Source: Caldisericota bacterium
GTDB lineage: Bacteria; Caldisericota; Caldisericia; Cryosericales; Cryosericaceae
NCBI GenBank assembly: GCA_026390285.1
Contig: JAPLGH010000040.1
Span: 1 to 6,752, forward strand
Reading direction: 5' to 3'
Length of the DNA stretch: 6,752 bases
In this document: one piece after another, positions 1 through 5,813 of the stretch
Position numbering within the stretch: the first letter of the stretch is position 1
Layout of the letters: each line of letters opens with the position of its first letter
Position numbers and translations under genes: made by a program
Notes under the pieces: generated by a model
Told to the model about the DNA's origin: nothing
Databases searched by the model: none
What the model saw: only the letters and a program-made list of their open reading frames with translations

Positions 1-67
1 GGCCCTGCAAACGCTGTCATGATGGACCATGCGGTCTTCTTCTCCTTGATGTCTTTACAGAAGACCA

Positions 68-95
68 TTGACGCACGAAGAAAGAACCCTAACAT
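68..95 (+). promoter_or_regulatory. Putative sigma-70-type promoter of the marR-flavodiiron operon
   Basis: A -35 element TTGACG (68-73, 5 of 6 to consensus) and a -10 element TAACAT (90-95, 4 of 6) are separated by 16 nt. The predicted start near 102 leaves a leader of about 20 nt containing the AGGGG ribosome binding site at 111-115. The stretch 50-110 is more A/T-rich than the genes around it. The weak -10 is overlapped by a palindrome, which fits a repressible promoter. The call rests on motif matching only. Confidence 0.5.
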
Positions 96-101
96 TAGGT
101 T
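86..101. promoter_or_regulatory. Near-palindromic candidate MarR operator
   Basis: The sequence ACCCTAACATTAGGTT has two 7-bp arms (ACCCTAA and TTAGGTT) that are inverted repeats at 6 of 7 positions around a 2-nt centre. It covers the predicted -10 box just before the MarR-family gene. MarR dimers usually bind palindromes of about this size and often repress their own promoter. A related but tighter palindrome precedes the flavodoxin gene at 2715-2728. The operator role is inferred. Confidence 0.5.
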
Positions 102-123
102 ATCAAAGTAAGGGGGAACCGTG

Positions 124-546
124 ATGAAAAAAATGACGCACAACAAGCGCATGGAGATGGGGTTGGCAAGGATGCGCAGCTATACGGAGGCTGAGGACCC
201 GCGTCGAGTCGGTGGTTTGACTGGATCTCAGCTGTCGTTGCTGCTCTCGCTTTCTGAGCATCCTGGATGCCGCGTACAGGATACTGCTGAACGGCTTGAC
301 CTGACTGCTCCGACCATCAGCATTGGCGTCCGCAGATTGGAGCGCATGGGTCTGGTGCTACGCGATGAAGATCCTGACGACCAGCGTGCGGTGTGCCTCT
401 ATCTCTCGCCACAAGGGAGGAAGATTTCTTCCAAGGCGCGTTCTCTGCGTGTAGCCAAGCTGGAGACGATGCTGTCTGCGCTGACAGTGGATGAACAGGA
501 GACGCTCCTCACAATGCTGGAGAGGGCAGTTCCAGAAGGTAGTTGA
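124..546 (+). CDS. MarR-family winged-helix transcriptional regulator
   Basis: This is a cytoplasmic DNA-binding regulator of 140 residues, the usual MarR size. The winged helix-turn-helix spans roughly residues 32-99. It has an entry helix (LTGSQLSLLLSLSE), a recognition helix around 61-76 (TAPTISIGVRRLERMG) and a wing carrying the family signature D-x-D-P-D-D-x-R (81-88), followed by the L-S/T-P-Q-G-R turn. The flanking helices that normally form the dimer interface are present. I chose ATG at 124 over GTG at 121 because it lies 8 nt after AGGGG (111-115); GTG 121 would add one residue. The flavodiiron gene starts 43 nt downstream on the same strand, so the regulator probably controls it and itself through the palindrome at 86-101. 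MarR proteins often respond to oxidants or small aromatic ligands. The effector is unknown here; one Cys sits near residue 49 and another near 91. Confidence 0.93.
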   Translation: MKKMTHNKRMEMGLARMRSYTEAEDPRRVGGLTGSQLSLLLSLSEHPGCRVQDTAERLDLTAPTISIGVRRLERMGLVLRDEDPDDQRAVCLYLSPQGRKISSKARSLRVAKLETMLSALTVDEQETLLTMLERAVPEGS

Positions 547-589
547 AGGCACATTGCTGTAGCCTGGAGACAACAAAGGGGAGGTTGCG

Positions 590-1765
590 ATGAATGCACG
601 ACCCATAACGTCAGATATCACCCTGATGGGGGCGGTCGACTGGGACCGTAAGTTGTTTGATTCGCTCATTCCTCTGCCCGAAGGGACCAGCTACAATTCT
701 TATCTGGTGCGGGGCAGTGAGAAGACTGCGCTGCTCGATGCGGTCGATCCGGCCAAACTGGACGTGCTGATGGCCCAGCTGGACGCGGTTGACCATCTGG
801 ACTACCTGATAGCTCAGCACGCGGAACAGGACCACAGCGGTTCCATCCCTGCCGTCCTCGCCCGGTACCCTGAGGCCGTGCTGGTGACAAATCCGAAGGC
901 CAAGGAGCTTCTACAGGAACTCCTGGACATCCCTGCCGACCGGTTCAGGACCGTCAGCGATGGCGAGACCCTGTCGCTGGGGAACAAGACCCTGCGGTTC
1001 ATCTATCTGCCATGGGTCCACTGGCCCGAAACGATGGGCACCTACATCGAGGAAGACCATGTCCTGTTCTCGTGCGACTTCTTCGGCTCGCACCGGGCGC
1101 AGTCGGGCGTGTTCGCCGATTGGGACAGCGTCATGCACGGTGCCAAGCGCTACTACGCCGAGATCATGATGCCGTTTCGTGGCTTCATCATCAAGAACCT
1201 GGACAAGCTGACGGGCATACAGATCGATATGGTGTGTCCCAGCCATGGTCCTGTCTACAATGACCCTGCGCTCATTATGGACGCCTATCGCGAGTGGGCA
1301 GGCGGCCCTCCACACAACAAGGTGGTCATTCCCTTTGTTTCCATGCACGGGAGCACGCTGAAGATGGTCGATCACCTCACCGCGGCCCTCGTCGATCGGG
1401 GGGTCTCTGTCGAGCGGTTCGACCTGACGACTTCCGACGTAGGCGATGTTGCGATGTCCCTCGTGGACGCCGCGACCATCGTCATCGGTACCCCTGCTGT
1501 GCTGACGGGTCCACACCCCAAAACCATCGAGATTGCGTACCTCGCTGGAGCTCTTCGTCCCAAGACGCAATTCGTGTCGATCGTTGGGTCATATGGGTGG
1601 GGTCAGCGCATTGTTGATGTCCTTGGTGGACTCATCGCGCCACTGAAGGCCGAAGTCCTTACGCCCGTCCTCGCCAAAGGCGACCCTCGTGCCGCCGATA
1701 TGCAGGCGATCGATGCGCTGGCGGAGACCATTGCTGCCAAACATCGCGAGGCCGGTCTGCACTAG
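590..1765 (+). CDS. fprA: Flavodiiron protein (A-type flavoprotein, O2/NO reductase)
   Basis: The enzyme is a soluble cytoplasmic reductase that turns O2 into water and/or NO into N2O, usually fed by rubredoxin or another small carrier. The 391-residue protein has the standard two-domain class A layout. The N-terminal metallo-beta-lactamase-like domain (about 1-240) keeps the full diiron set: H77-x-E79-x-D81-H82, H144, D163 and H219. The flavodoxin-like domain (about 246-388) has an FMN phosphate loop at 251-258 (SMHGSTLK) and later flavin-binding loops (GTPAVLTGPHP, GSYGWG). There is no rubredoxin or flavin-reductase extension, so the electron donor must be separate. ATG 590 follows a strong AAAGGGGAGG site (576-584). 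The MarR gene ends 43 nt upstream, and a perfect hairpin follows the stop. O2 versus NO preference cannot be read from the sequence. Confidence 0.96.
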   Translation: MNARPITSDITLMGAVDWDRKLFDSLIPLPEGTSYNSYLVRGSEKTALLDAVDPAKLDVLMAQLDAVDHLDYLIAQHAEQDHSGSIPAVLARYPEAVLVTNPKAKELLQELLDIPADRFRTVSDGETLSLGNKTLRFIYLPWVHWPETMGTYIEEDHVLFSCDFFGSHRAQSGVFADWDSVMHGAKRYYAEIMMPFRGFIIKNLDKLTGIQIDMVCPSHGPVYNDPALIMDAYREWAGGPPHNKVVIPFVSMHGSTLKMVDHLTAALVDRGVSVERFDLTTSDVGDVAMSLVDAATIVIGTPAVLTGPHPKTIEIAYLAGALRPKTQFVSIVGSYGWGQRIVDVLGGLIAPLKAEVLTPVLAKGDPRAADMQAIDALAETIAAKHREAGLH

Positions 1766-1785
1766 ACTTCGCCCCCTTCCGTACG

Positions 1786-1817
1786 ACAAGCCCCCGGCCG
1801 CGAGGCCGGGGGCTTGT
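1786..1817. terminator. Perfect 14-bp hairpin between convergent genes
   Basis: ACAAGCCCCCGGCC (1786-1799) pairs perfectly with GGCCGGGGGCTTGT (1804-1817) across the GNRA-type tetraloop GCGA. It begins 21 nt after the flavodiiron stop and lies 73 nt beyond the end of the convergent lipoprotein gene, so it could serve both strands. Neither side has a T-run, so it is not a canonical intrinsic terminator. It may act in 3'-end formation or RNA stabilisation. Confidence 0.7.
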
Positions 1818-1889
1818 GCTCTACGTGTACGAGGAAGACCATCCGAAGAAGCCGCGTCCCCAGCCTGCCCCGATATGGCTTGCGGCACG

Positions 1890-2519
1890 CTATGGCACCG
1901 TCACGATGCGTACGGTTGCCGCAACGCCTTGCACGGGATAGCTCTCGGCGACCGGCCCATTGAACGTGACCTCCACGGTGTCGTTATTCTTGATCTCCGA
2001 GAATGTGAACAGGCCCGCGATGGGCGTATTGTCTCGCAGTACGGTCGACTTCATGTTGACCGTGACGCTTGCCTTATCGAAGCACGTGTCCTGTTCCAGC
2101 TCGCCTTCCACGAGCATCGTAATGCCATCTTTTCCCTGCACAATGTCCGTCACCACGCCCCTGATGCCGATCTTGTCACTCTCGTCGACGATGGGCTGAG
2201 CACCCTGCAACAGCTCTGTTCCACTCTCTGCGCAGACCTCGTCCGGGTCGACCAGGGAGAGATAGAGGTTCTCCTTGTCGTCCACAACATAGACTGCAAC
2301 GTGCAGGCCGCTGCCCACGTCCCGCGTCGCGCCAAGTCGTGTGACGATCTCCCTGTATGACATTCCTTTCGAGAGGCTCTCCACGTCGGAAGCACGCACG
2401 TGTGCGATCGCGTTGTCGTACGAGAGCAACTCCTCGAAGGTCATCGGTTCAGGCCCCTTGCATGCGGTCAACGACACCGTGACTGCAATCAAGGCCATGA
2501 TGGCCACCGCTCTCCTCAT
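1890..2519 (-). CDS. Secreted lipoprotein with SmpA-like and DUF3221-like segments
   Basis: The 209-residue protein starts with a lipoprotein signal peptide: basic MRR, a hydrophobic run and the lipobox LTAC with the modified Cys at 20. It is therefore expected on the outer face of the cytoplasmic membrane. Residues about 45-95 (SLSKGMSYREIVTRLG, then a Y-x-V-D-D and L-Y-L-S-L strand pair) resemble the small beta folds of SmpA/OmlA-type proteins. Residues about 118-207 resemble DUF3221, with LVEGELEQD, NTPI, a ...IKNNDTVEVTFNG strand and the typical ESYPVQGVAA end. No catalytic motif is visible and the function is unknown. Cys96 and Cys146 might form a disulfide. ATG 2519 lies 4 nt after a strong GGGGAGG site. 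The gene is convergent with the flavodiiron operon and divergent from the flavodoxin unit, apparently monocistronic. Confidence 0.88.
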   Translation of the reverse strand: MRRAVAIMALIAVTVSLTACKGPEPMTFEELLSYDNAIAHVRASDVESLSKGMSYREIVTRLGATRDVGSGLHVAVYVVDDKENLYLSLVDPDEVCAESGTELLQGAQPIVDESDKIGIRGVVTDIVQGKDGITMLVEGELEQDTCFDKASVTVNMKSTVLRDNTPIAGLFTFSEIKNNDTVEVTFNGPVAESYPVQGVAATVRIVTVP

Positions 2520-2714
2520 CGTTCCTCCCCATCTACCTGGACGATCTCGAAGCAGCGAACGTATCCAGATGTCTCATTACTAGGACACGACAATCTGGCA
2601 GAAGTTCCCCGGATGCTCCCGTGTTTTAGGATGGCACCCGGGTACTGCGCGGCGGAAGGAACTACCACTGAAACTACTCACAGCTCTGGTTTCTGCACAA
2701 GACAACTATAGACT

Positions 2715-2728
2715 ACCCAATATTGGGT
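2715..2728. promoter_or_regulatory. Perfect 14-bp palindrome, candidate operator
   Basis: ACCCAATATTGGGT is a perfect palindrome 2 nt upstream of a GAGGAG ribosome binding site and 67 nt upstream of the flavodoxin start. It matches the near-palindrome before the MarR gene at 13 of 15 aligned positions with a one-base gap (ACCC-AA-ATT-GGTT shared). A weak -10-like TATAGA lies just upstream (2707-2712), but I could not find a convincing -35. The rest of the 2520-2714 divergent gap shows nothing I can name. A shared-operator role is inferred. Confidence 0.45.
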
Positions 2729-2742
2729 TTGAGGAGAACCGG

Positions 2743-2775
2743 ATGGTATTTGGGCTCCTGTGGCGCCGGACGTGA
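2743..2775 (+). CDS. Possible 10-residue leader peptide upstream of flavodoxin gene
   Basis: ATG 2743 lies 6 nt after GAGGAG (2731-2736), a better-spaced ribosome binding site than that of the flavodoxin gene itself. It opens the frame MVFGLLWRRT and stops at TGA 2773-2775, 20 nt before the flavodoxin ATG. It is too short to judge by composition. It could be a regulatory upstream ORF, a translation-coupling peptide, the remnant of a longer gene, or chance. Confidence 0.3.
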   Translation: MVFGLLWRRT

Positions 2776-2795
2776 GCAATGGTGACGGAGGTATC

Positions 2796-3218
2796 ATGCG
2801 TACGAGAGTAGTGTACCAGTCCACGACAGGCAATACGAAGAAGGTCGCCGAGGCGATCGCAAGCGCGGCAGGCTGTGTGGCGGAGCCCGTGAGTACAGCG
2901 ACGGTGAGTGAGCCAGCGGACATGCTCTTCCTAGGAGCGGCGATCCATGGCGGTGACGTGGATCCATCGATCAAGACATTCATTGAAGGACTAGACCCGG
3001 CGCTTGTCAAGGAGGTGACCGTGTTCAGCACCGGCTTCGAGCAGGACAAGGAAAAGGCCGTTGGGATCATGAAGGGCCTGGTGGCCCAGCGAGGGATCGC
3101 CGTGACCGACAAGTGCTACTTCTGCAGGGGCAGGTTCCTTCTGTTCAACCGCAGGCATCCGGATGACGAGGACCTGGCAGGAGCGGCCGAGTTCGCGCGG
3201 AGCATCCTCACCGGGTAG
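2796..3218 (+). CDS. Flavodoxin-like FMN electron carrier
   Basis: The 140-residue single-domain protein is predicted to be cytoplasmic and to carry electrons via FMN. It begins with beta strand 1 (TRVVYQ) followed directly by the FMN phosphate loop S-T-T-G-N-T (residues 9-14). Beta strand 3 (DMLFLGAAIHGGD) leads into the first flavin loop, and VTVFSTGF into the second. The end (CYFCRGRF, then HPDDEDLAGAAEFARSIL) is typical of the flavodoxin-domain family seen in anaerobes rather than of classical long-chain flavodoxins. C107 and C110 form a CxxC. The open frame extends up to GTG 2760, but ATG 2796 has GGAGG at 2787-2791 and starts exactly at strand 1, so I chose it. The membrane-protein gene follows 86 nt downstream. 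It may donate electrons to the flavodiiron protein (inference from proximity and the related palindromes). Confidence 0.88.
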   Translation: MRTRVVYQSTTGNTKKVAEAIASAAGCVAEPVSTATVSEPADMLFLGAAIHGGDVDPSIKTFIEGLDPALVKEVTVFSTGFEQDKEKAVGIMKGLVAQRGIAVTDKCYFCRGRFLLFNRRHPDDEDLAGAAEFARSILTG

Positions 3219-3304
3219 CTTTTGGGACCCGGGGGGCTTGGCAGCGGGAGGCTCTGGTGTCGCTGACGTGAAACGCACCCAAGACGAGAACAAGGAGGGC
3301 AACA

Positions 3305-3976
3305 ATGGTATTGGAGTCGATACGGTATGGGTGGAACAAGGCGCGTCTGTGGGTCTGGGCATTCCTGCCGGCGGTTTTGCTGCAATGGGTCCTGGATGGT
3401 GCAGTGACGTGGCGGGTGGATGCGGGAGGTAGCCGGAGTCTGCAGCTCTGGTGGCACAATGTGGGGCCGCAGACTGTCGGGATCGTCGTCATGGCCACGG
3501 TCTTGGGGTTTGTCGGCTACATCGCGTCCCTGTGGGTCCAGATGGGCGTCATCCATGGCTCGGTGAAGGCTGCGCGCGGCGAGGGCGTGACCGCAGGCGA
3601 CTTCTTCCTCTCGTGGGAGAGGGTGGGGCAGTTCATCGTGGGTACGCTGCTGTACGGCCTCATCATCGGTGTAGGCATGGTCCTGCTGGTTGTCCCTGGC
3701 ATCATCTGGGGTCTCCGCTATTGCCTGTACGGGCACTACATCGTAACAAAGGGAATGGGCCCCGTCGAGGCGCTGCAGATGAGTGCCGCCACGACGAACG
3801 GTCACAAGGGAGAGTTACTCAATCTTTGCCTGGCTTCAATGGGTGTCATCATCCTGGGAGTCCTCTGCCTGGGCGTCGGACTCGTCTGGGCCATCCCTAC
3901 CGTCGACATCGCCTGGAGCACCGTCTTTCTCGAGCTCTCTGGACAGCAGACGGTGCCCGTCCTGGAACGGACGTAG
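3305..3976 (+). CDS. Four-helix integral membrane protein, DUF975-like
   Basis: The 223-residue protein has about four hydrophobic segments, near 13-32, 54-78, 109-135 and 170-198. There is no cleavable signal peptide. The block from VVPGIIWGLRYCLYGHYIV through a KGMGPVEALQMSAATTNGHKG stretch to the last helix and a final aromatic/acidic helix (WSTVFLELSG) resembles DUF975 and the related glycerophosphodiester-phosphodiesterase membrane-domain proteins. In those, a P-G-I turn precedes an amphipathic EA-x-x-x-S helix. Members are poorly characterised and no enzymatic motif is visible. ATG 3305 has AAGGAGGG with 5-nt spacing. It is the last gene of the + strand unit that starts with the flavodoxin, and a hairpin follows 10 nt after the stop. 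The family assignment is moderate; the membrane topology is firm. Confidence 0.85.
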   Translation: MVLESIRYGWNKARLWVWAFLPAVLLQWVLDGAVTWRVDAGGSRSLQLWWHNVGPQTVGIVVMATVLGFVGYIASLWVQMGVIHGSVKAARGEGVTAGDFFLSWERVGQFIVGTLLYGLIIGVGMVLLVVPGIIWGLRYCLYGHYIVTKGMGPVEALQMSAATTNGHKGELLNLCLASMGVIILGVLCLGVGLVWAIPTVDIAWSTVFLELSGQQTVPVLERT

Positions 3977-3986
3977 ACGAAATGCA

Positions 3987-4011
3987 GGGAGGAGCCACGT
4001 CGGCTCCTCCC
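3987..4011. terminator. 10-bp GC-rich hairpin between convergent genes
   Basis: GGGAGGAGCC (3987-3996) pairs perfectly with GGCTCCTCCC (4002-4011) across the loop ACGTC. It lies 10 nt past the membrane-protein stop and 35 nt beyond the stop of the convergent phosphorylase, so it could end transcription from both sides. Like the hairpin at 1786-1817 it has no T-run on either strand. Confidence 0.65.
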
Positions 4012-4046
4012 GGTGCTGTGCGTCAGATATGTGGTGAGTGCTGTCG

Positions 4047-5645
4047 TCAGTCGTACATCTTCTGATAGTATTCTTCAATCATGCGCGCGGCCGAGAACTG
4101 CCATTGTGCCATGTCGATGCTGGCATGCATCATGGCGATCCACGCATCGCGGCGCGTTTCGTAGGTTGGGATGACGTCGCCTCGCAGCACATCGTACAGC
4201 GAGGCGCAATCGATGCTGTTACAGTCGTACCCCTCATATCCGCCGCCGAACTGCCAGCCGTTGACGCCGTGCTTGCAGCCCTCGGGCCACCAACCGTCGA
4301 GCGTACTTAGATTGAGGACACCGTTCATTGCGGCCTTCATGCCCGACGTACCACTTGCTTCCATGGGCCGCACTGGGTTGTTGAGCCAGACGTCGCACCC
4401 GCGTGTCAGCATCTTGCCGATCGCCATGTCATAGTCCTGCAGGAAGACGACACTGTCGGGATACTCTTTGGCAATGCGCACGATGTTGGTGATGGTCGCT
4501 TTTCCCCCCATGTCGTTTGGATGAGCCTTGCCCGAGAGGACAATCTGCACCTTATGGTTGCGGAGCAGGTCGCCAATGATCTGCCGGTCCGAAAAAATGA
4601 GATCGCTGCGCTTGTACGGCGTGGCGCGGCGGGCAAATCCAATCGTGAGGACGTTCTCGTCGAAACTCACCCCATTGCGCTGCTCGATACTATCGATCAT
4701 GGAACGCTTGAGTGCCATGTGTGGCGCCCACAGGTCTCCGCCGGATGCATGGGCCTGGCGAATGCTGTCGTCCTGCCAGGTGCCGTTGTGGACACCGTTC
4801 GTGATGGAAAGGATGTCCGAGCCTCCGGGAATGTTCTTCCACATCTCGCGCGCCGTGTGTCCATGCAGCTGCGACACGGCGTTTGCCTTCTTCGACAGAC
4901 GGATGCCCGCGGCAGTCATGCTGAACGGGTCACCGCCGAGGGTAGCGATCTGATCATGCGTGAGTCCATCGTAGGCGTTGATGTACTGCAGCATGCGGTG
5001 GGAGTGCACCTCGTTGCCGGCAGACACCGGAGTGTGCGTTGTGAACACAATGTGCTGTTTCACGGACCAGAGTGCGTCCAGGAACGGTACGCCATTCGCC
5101 ATTTGCTGACGGATCAATTCGACGCCGGCGAACACTGCGTGGCTGTCGTTGAAGTGGTAGATATCCACGCTGATGCCCAGCGCCTGCAGGGCACGGACGC
5201 CGCCGATGCCGAGAATCATCTCCTGGGCGACACGTTCCTCTTCAAACCCGCCATACAGCTGTGCCGTTAAGTTCCAGCCTGCATTGTCCGGCAGGTAGGT
5301 GTCGAGCAGATACAATGGAGCATTGCCGAAGGCAGTGCATTTCCACACCCTTGCCCGCACCTGCATGTCCTCGACGGGTATGGTGACGACGATCCCCGTG
5401 TCCTCGAGGGAGTCGTATCGATATTCATGATAGCTGTCGTACGGTCGGTCATACTCATCGATGAACTGTTCAGTGTAGTCCTGCCGCCACAGGATGCCGA
5501 TGCCAACCATGGGACGGTGTTCATCGTCGGCGGCTTTCAGGATGTCACCCGCCAGGATGCCCAGACCCCCGGCATAGATGTGAAGCTTCTCATGCAGCCC
5601 GAACTCCATGCAGAAGTAGGCTACTCTGGGTGTTCTGTTGTCCAT
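4047..5645 (-). CDS. glgP: Short-form alpha-glucan phosphorylase (GT35)
   Basis: This PLP enzyme splits alpha-1,4-glucans with phosphate to give glucose 1-phosphate; it is cytoplasmic. The 532 residues begin at the core motif VAYFCMEFGLHEKLHIYAGG, so the longer N-terminal part of classical phosphorylases (about 800 residues) is absent, as in known short bacterial forms. Visible family landmarks are G-G-L-G-I-L-A-G-D (26-34), the F-N-D-S-H-A block (165-170), THTPV with H204, the G-F-A-R-R-x-x-x-Y-K-R phosphate/sugar region (336-346), SGKAHPND (371-378) and the PLP site EASGTSGMK with K437 as the expected Schiff-base lysine. The LSTLDGWWPEG segment follows. ATG 5645 has GGAGGT at 5651-5656 with 5-nt spacing. 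The gene ends in a normal C-terminal helix and looks intact. A GH13 gene lies upstream on the same strand, which fits joint alpha-glucan breakdown, although 168 nt and a repeat cluster separate the units. Confidence 0.94.
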   Translation of the reverse strand: MDNRTPRVAYFCMEFGLHEKLHIYAGGLGILAGDILKAADDEHRPMVGIGILWRQDYTEQFIDEYDRPYDSYHEYRYDSLEDTGIVVTIPVEDMQVRARVWKCTAFGNAPLYLLDTYLPDNAGWNLTAQLYGGFEEERVAQEMILGIGGVRALQALGISVDIYHFNDSHAVFAGVELIRQQMANGVPFLDALWSVKQHIVFTTHTPVSAGNEVHSHRMLQYINAYDGLTHDQIATLGGDPFSMTAAGIRLSKKANAVSQLHGHTAREMWKNIPGGSDILSITNGVHNGTWQDDSIRQAHASGGDLWAPHMALKRSMIDSIEQRNGVSFDENVLTIGFARRATPYKRSDLIFSDRQIIGDLLRNHKVQIVLSGKAHPNDMGGKATITNIVRIAKEYPDSVVFLQDYDMAIGKMLTRGCDVWLNNPVRPMEASGTSGMKAAMNGVLNLSTLDGWWPEGCKHGVNGWQFGGGYEGYDCNSIDCASLYDVLRGDVIPTYETRRDAWIAMMHASIDMAQWQFSAARMIEEYYQKMYD

Positions 5646-5659
5646 TCAAAACCTCCGTT

Positions 5660-5690
5660 GTGCCAAGCTCTGTGGCAGCTCCCATGGCAC
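5660..5690 (-). other. Inverted repeat in the phosphorylase leader
   Basis: GTGCCA (5660-5665) and TGGCAC (5685-5690) are 6-bp inverted arms. Inside them AGCT (5666-5669) can pair with AGCT (5677-5680), extending the stem with a 4-nt bulge. The structure ends 3 nt upstream of the GGAGGT site of the phosphorylase gene, so it would lie in its 5' leader. The call is a fold by eye; a regulatory role is only a possibility. Confidence 0.3.
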
Positions 5691-5752
5691 TGGGACCGTG
5701 ATCCCGGTACGAGAGGAACATGCGCCCTTGTTCCACCAGACACCGCAAACTC

Positions 5753-5761
5753 TGTTATGAT
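5753..5761 (+). promoter_or_regulatory. Extended -10-like element reading into the repeat cluster
   Basis: TGTTATGAT is an extended -10 (TGn followed by TATGAT, 5 of 6 to consensus) on the + strand, opposite to the flanking genes. I see no good -35 at normal spacing, which extended -10 promoters can tolerate. It would launch a transcript near 5768 through the tandem repeats and the 16-bp hairpin. The complementary strand has TATCAT here with a weak ATGGCA 18 nt upstream, which could instead be the phosphorylase promoter. Confidence 0.25.
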
Positions 5762-5813
5762 AGCAGGACATCGCCGGATTGCCATGCACCCCAATCTCTG
5801 GCGCTTCATGAAG

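Noticed and set aside
1..30. A divergent - strand start (ATG at 30 with AAGGAG upstream) could begin a gene leaving the window.
   Set aside because: The spacing is long (about 11 nt) and only 10 codons are visible, so there is nothing to judge.
1..111. Frame 1 on the + strand is open from the window edge to TAA 109-111, 12 nt before the MarR ATG, as if an upstream operon gene ended there.
   Set aside because: The second half is A/T-rich with rare codons (AGA, AGG, TTA) and overlaps a good promoter and palindrome; 36 codons is too short to argue for coding.
911..1570. Long - strand open frame of 219 codons opposite the flavodiiron gene.
   Set aside because: It lies entirely antisense to a gene with all diiron ligands and has no family features; high G+C keeps antisense frames open.
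2707..2712. TATAGA as the -10 of the flavodoxin promoter.
   Set aside because: It is only 4 of 6 to consensus and no matching -35 lies 16-18 nt upstream, so I did not annotate a promoter.
3116..3805. Open frame of 229 codons on the - strand across the flavodoxin end and membrane-protein gene.
   Set aside because: It is low-complexity, His/Pro/Arg/Gln-rich, spans two real genes on the other strand and has no homology signal I can see.
4521..5270. Long + strand open frame of 249 codons opposite the phosphorylase.
   Set aside because: It is antisense to conserved phosphorylase motifs and shows no ribosome binding site or recognisable domain.
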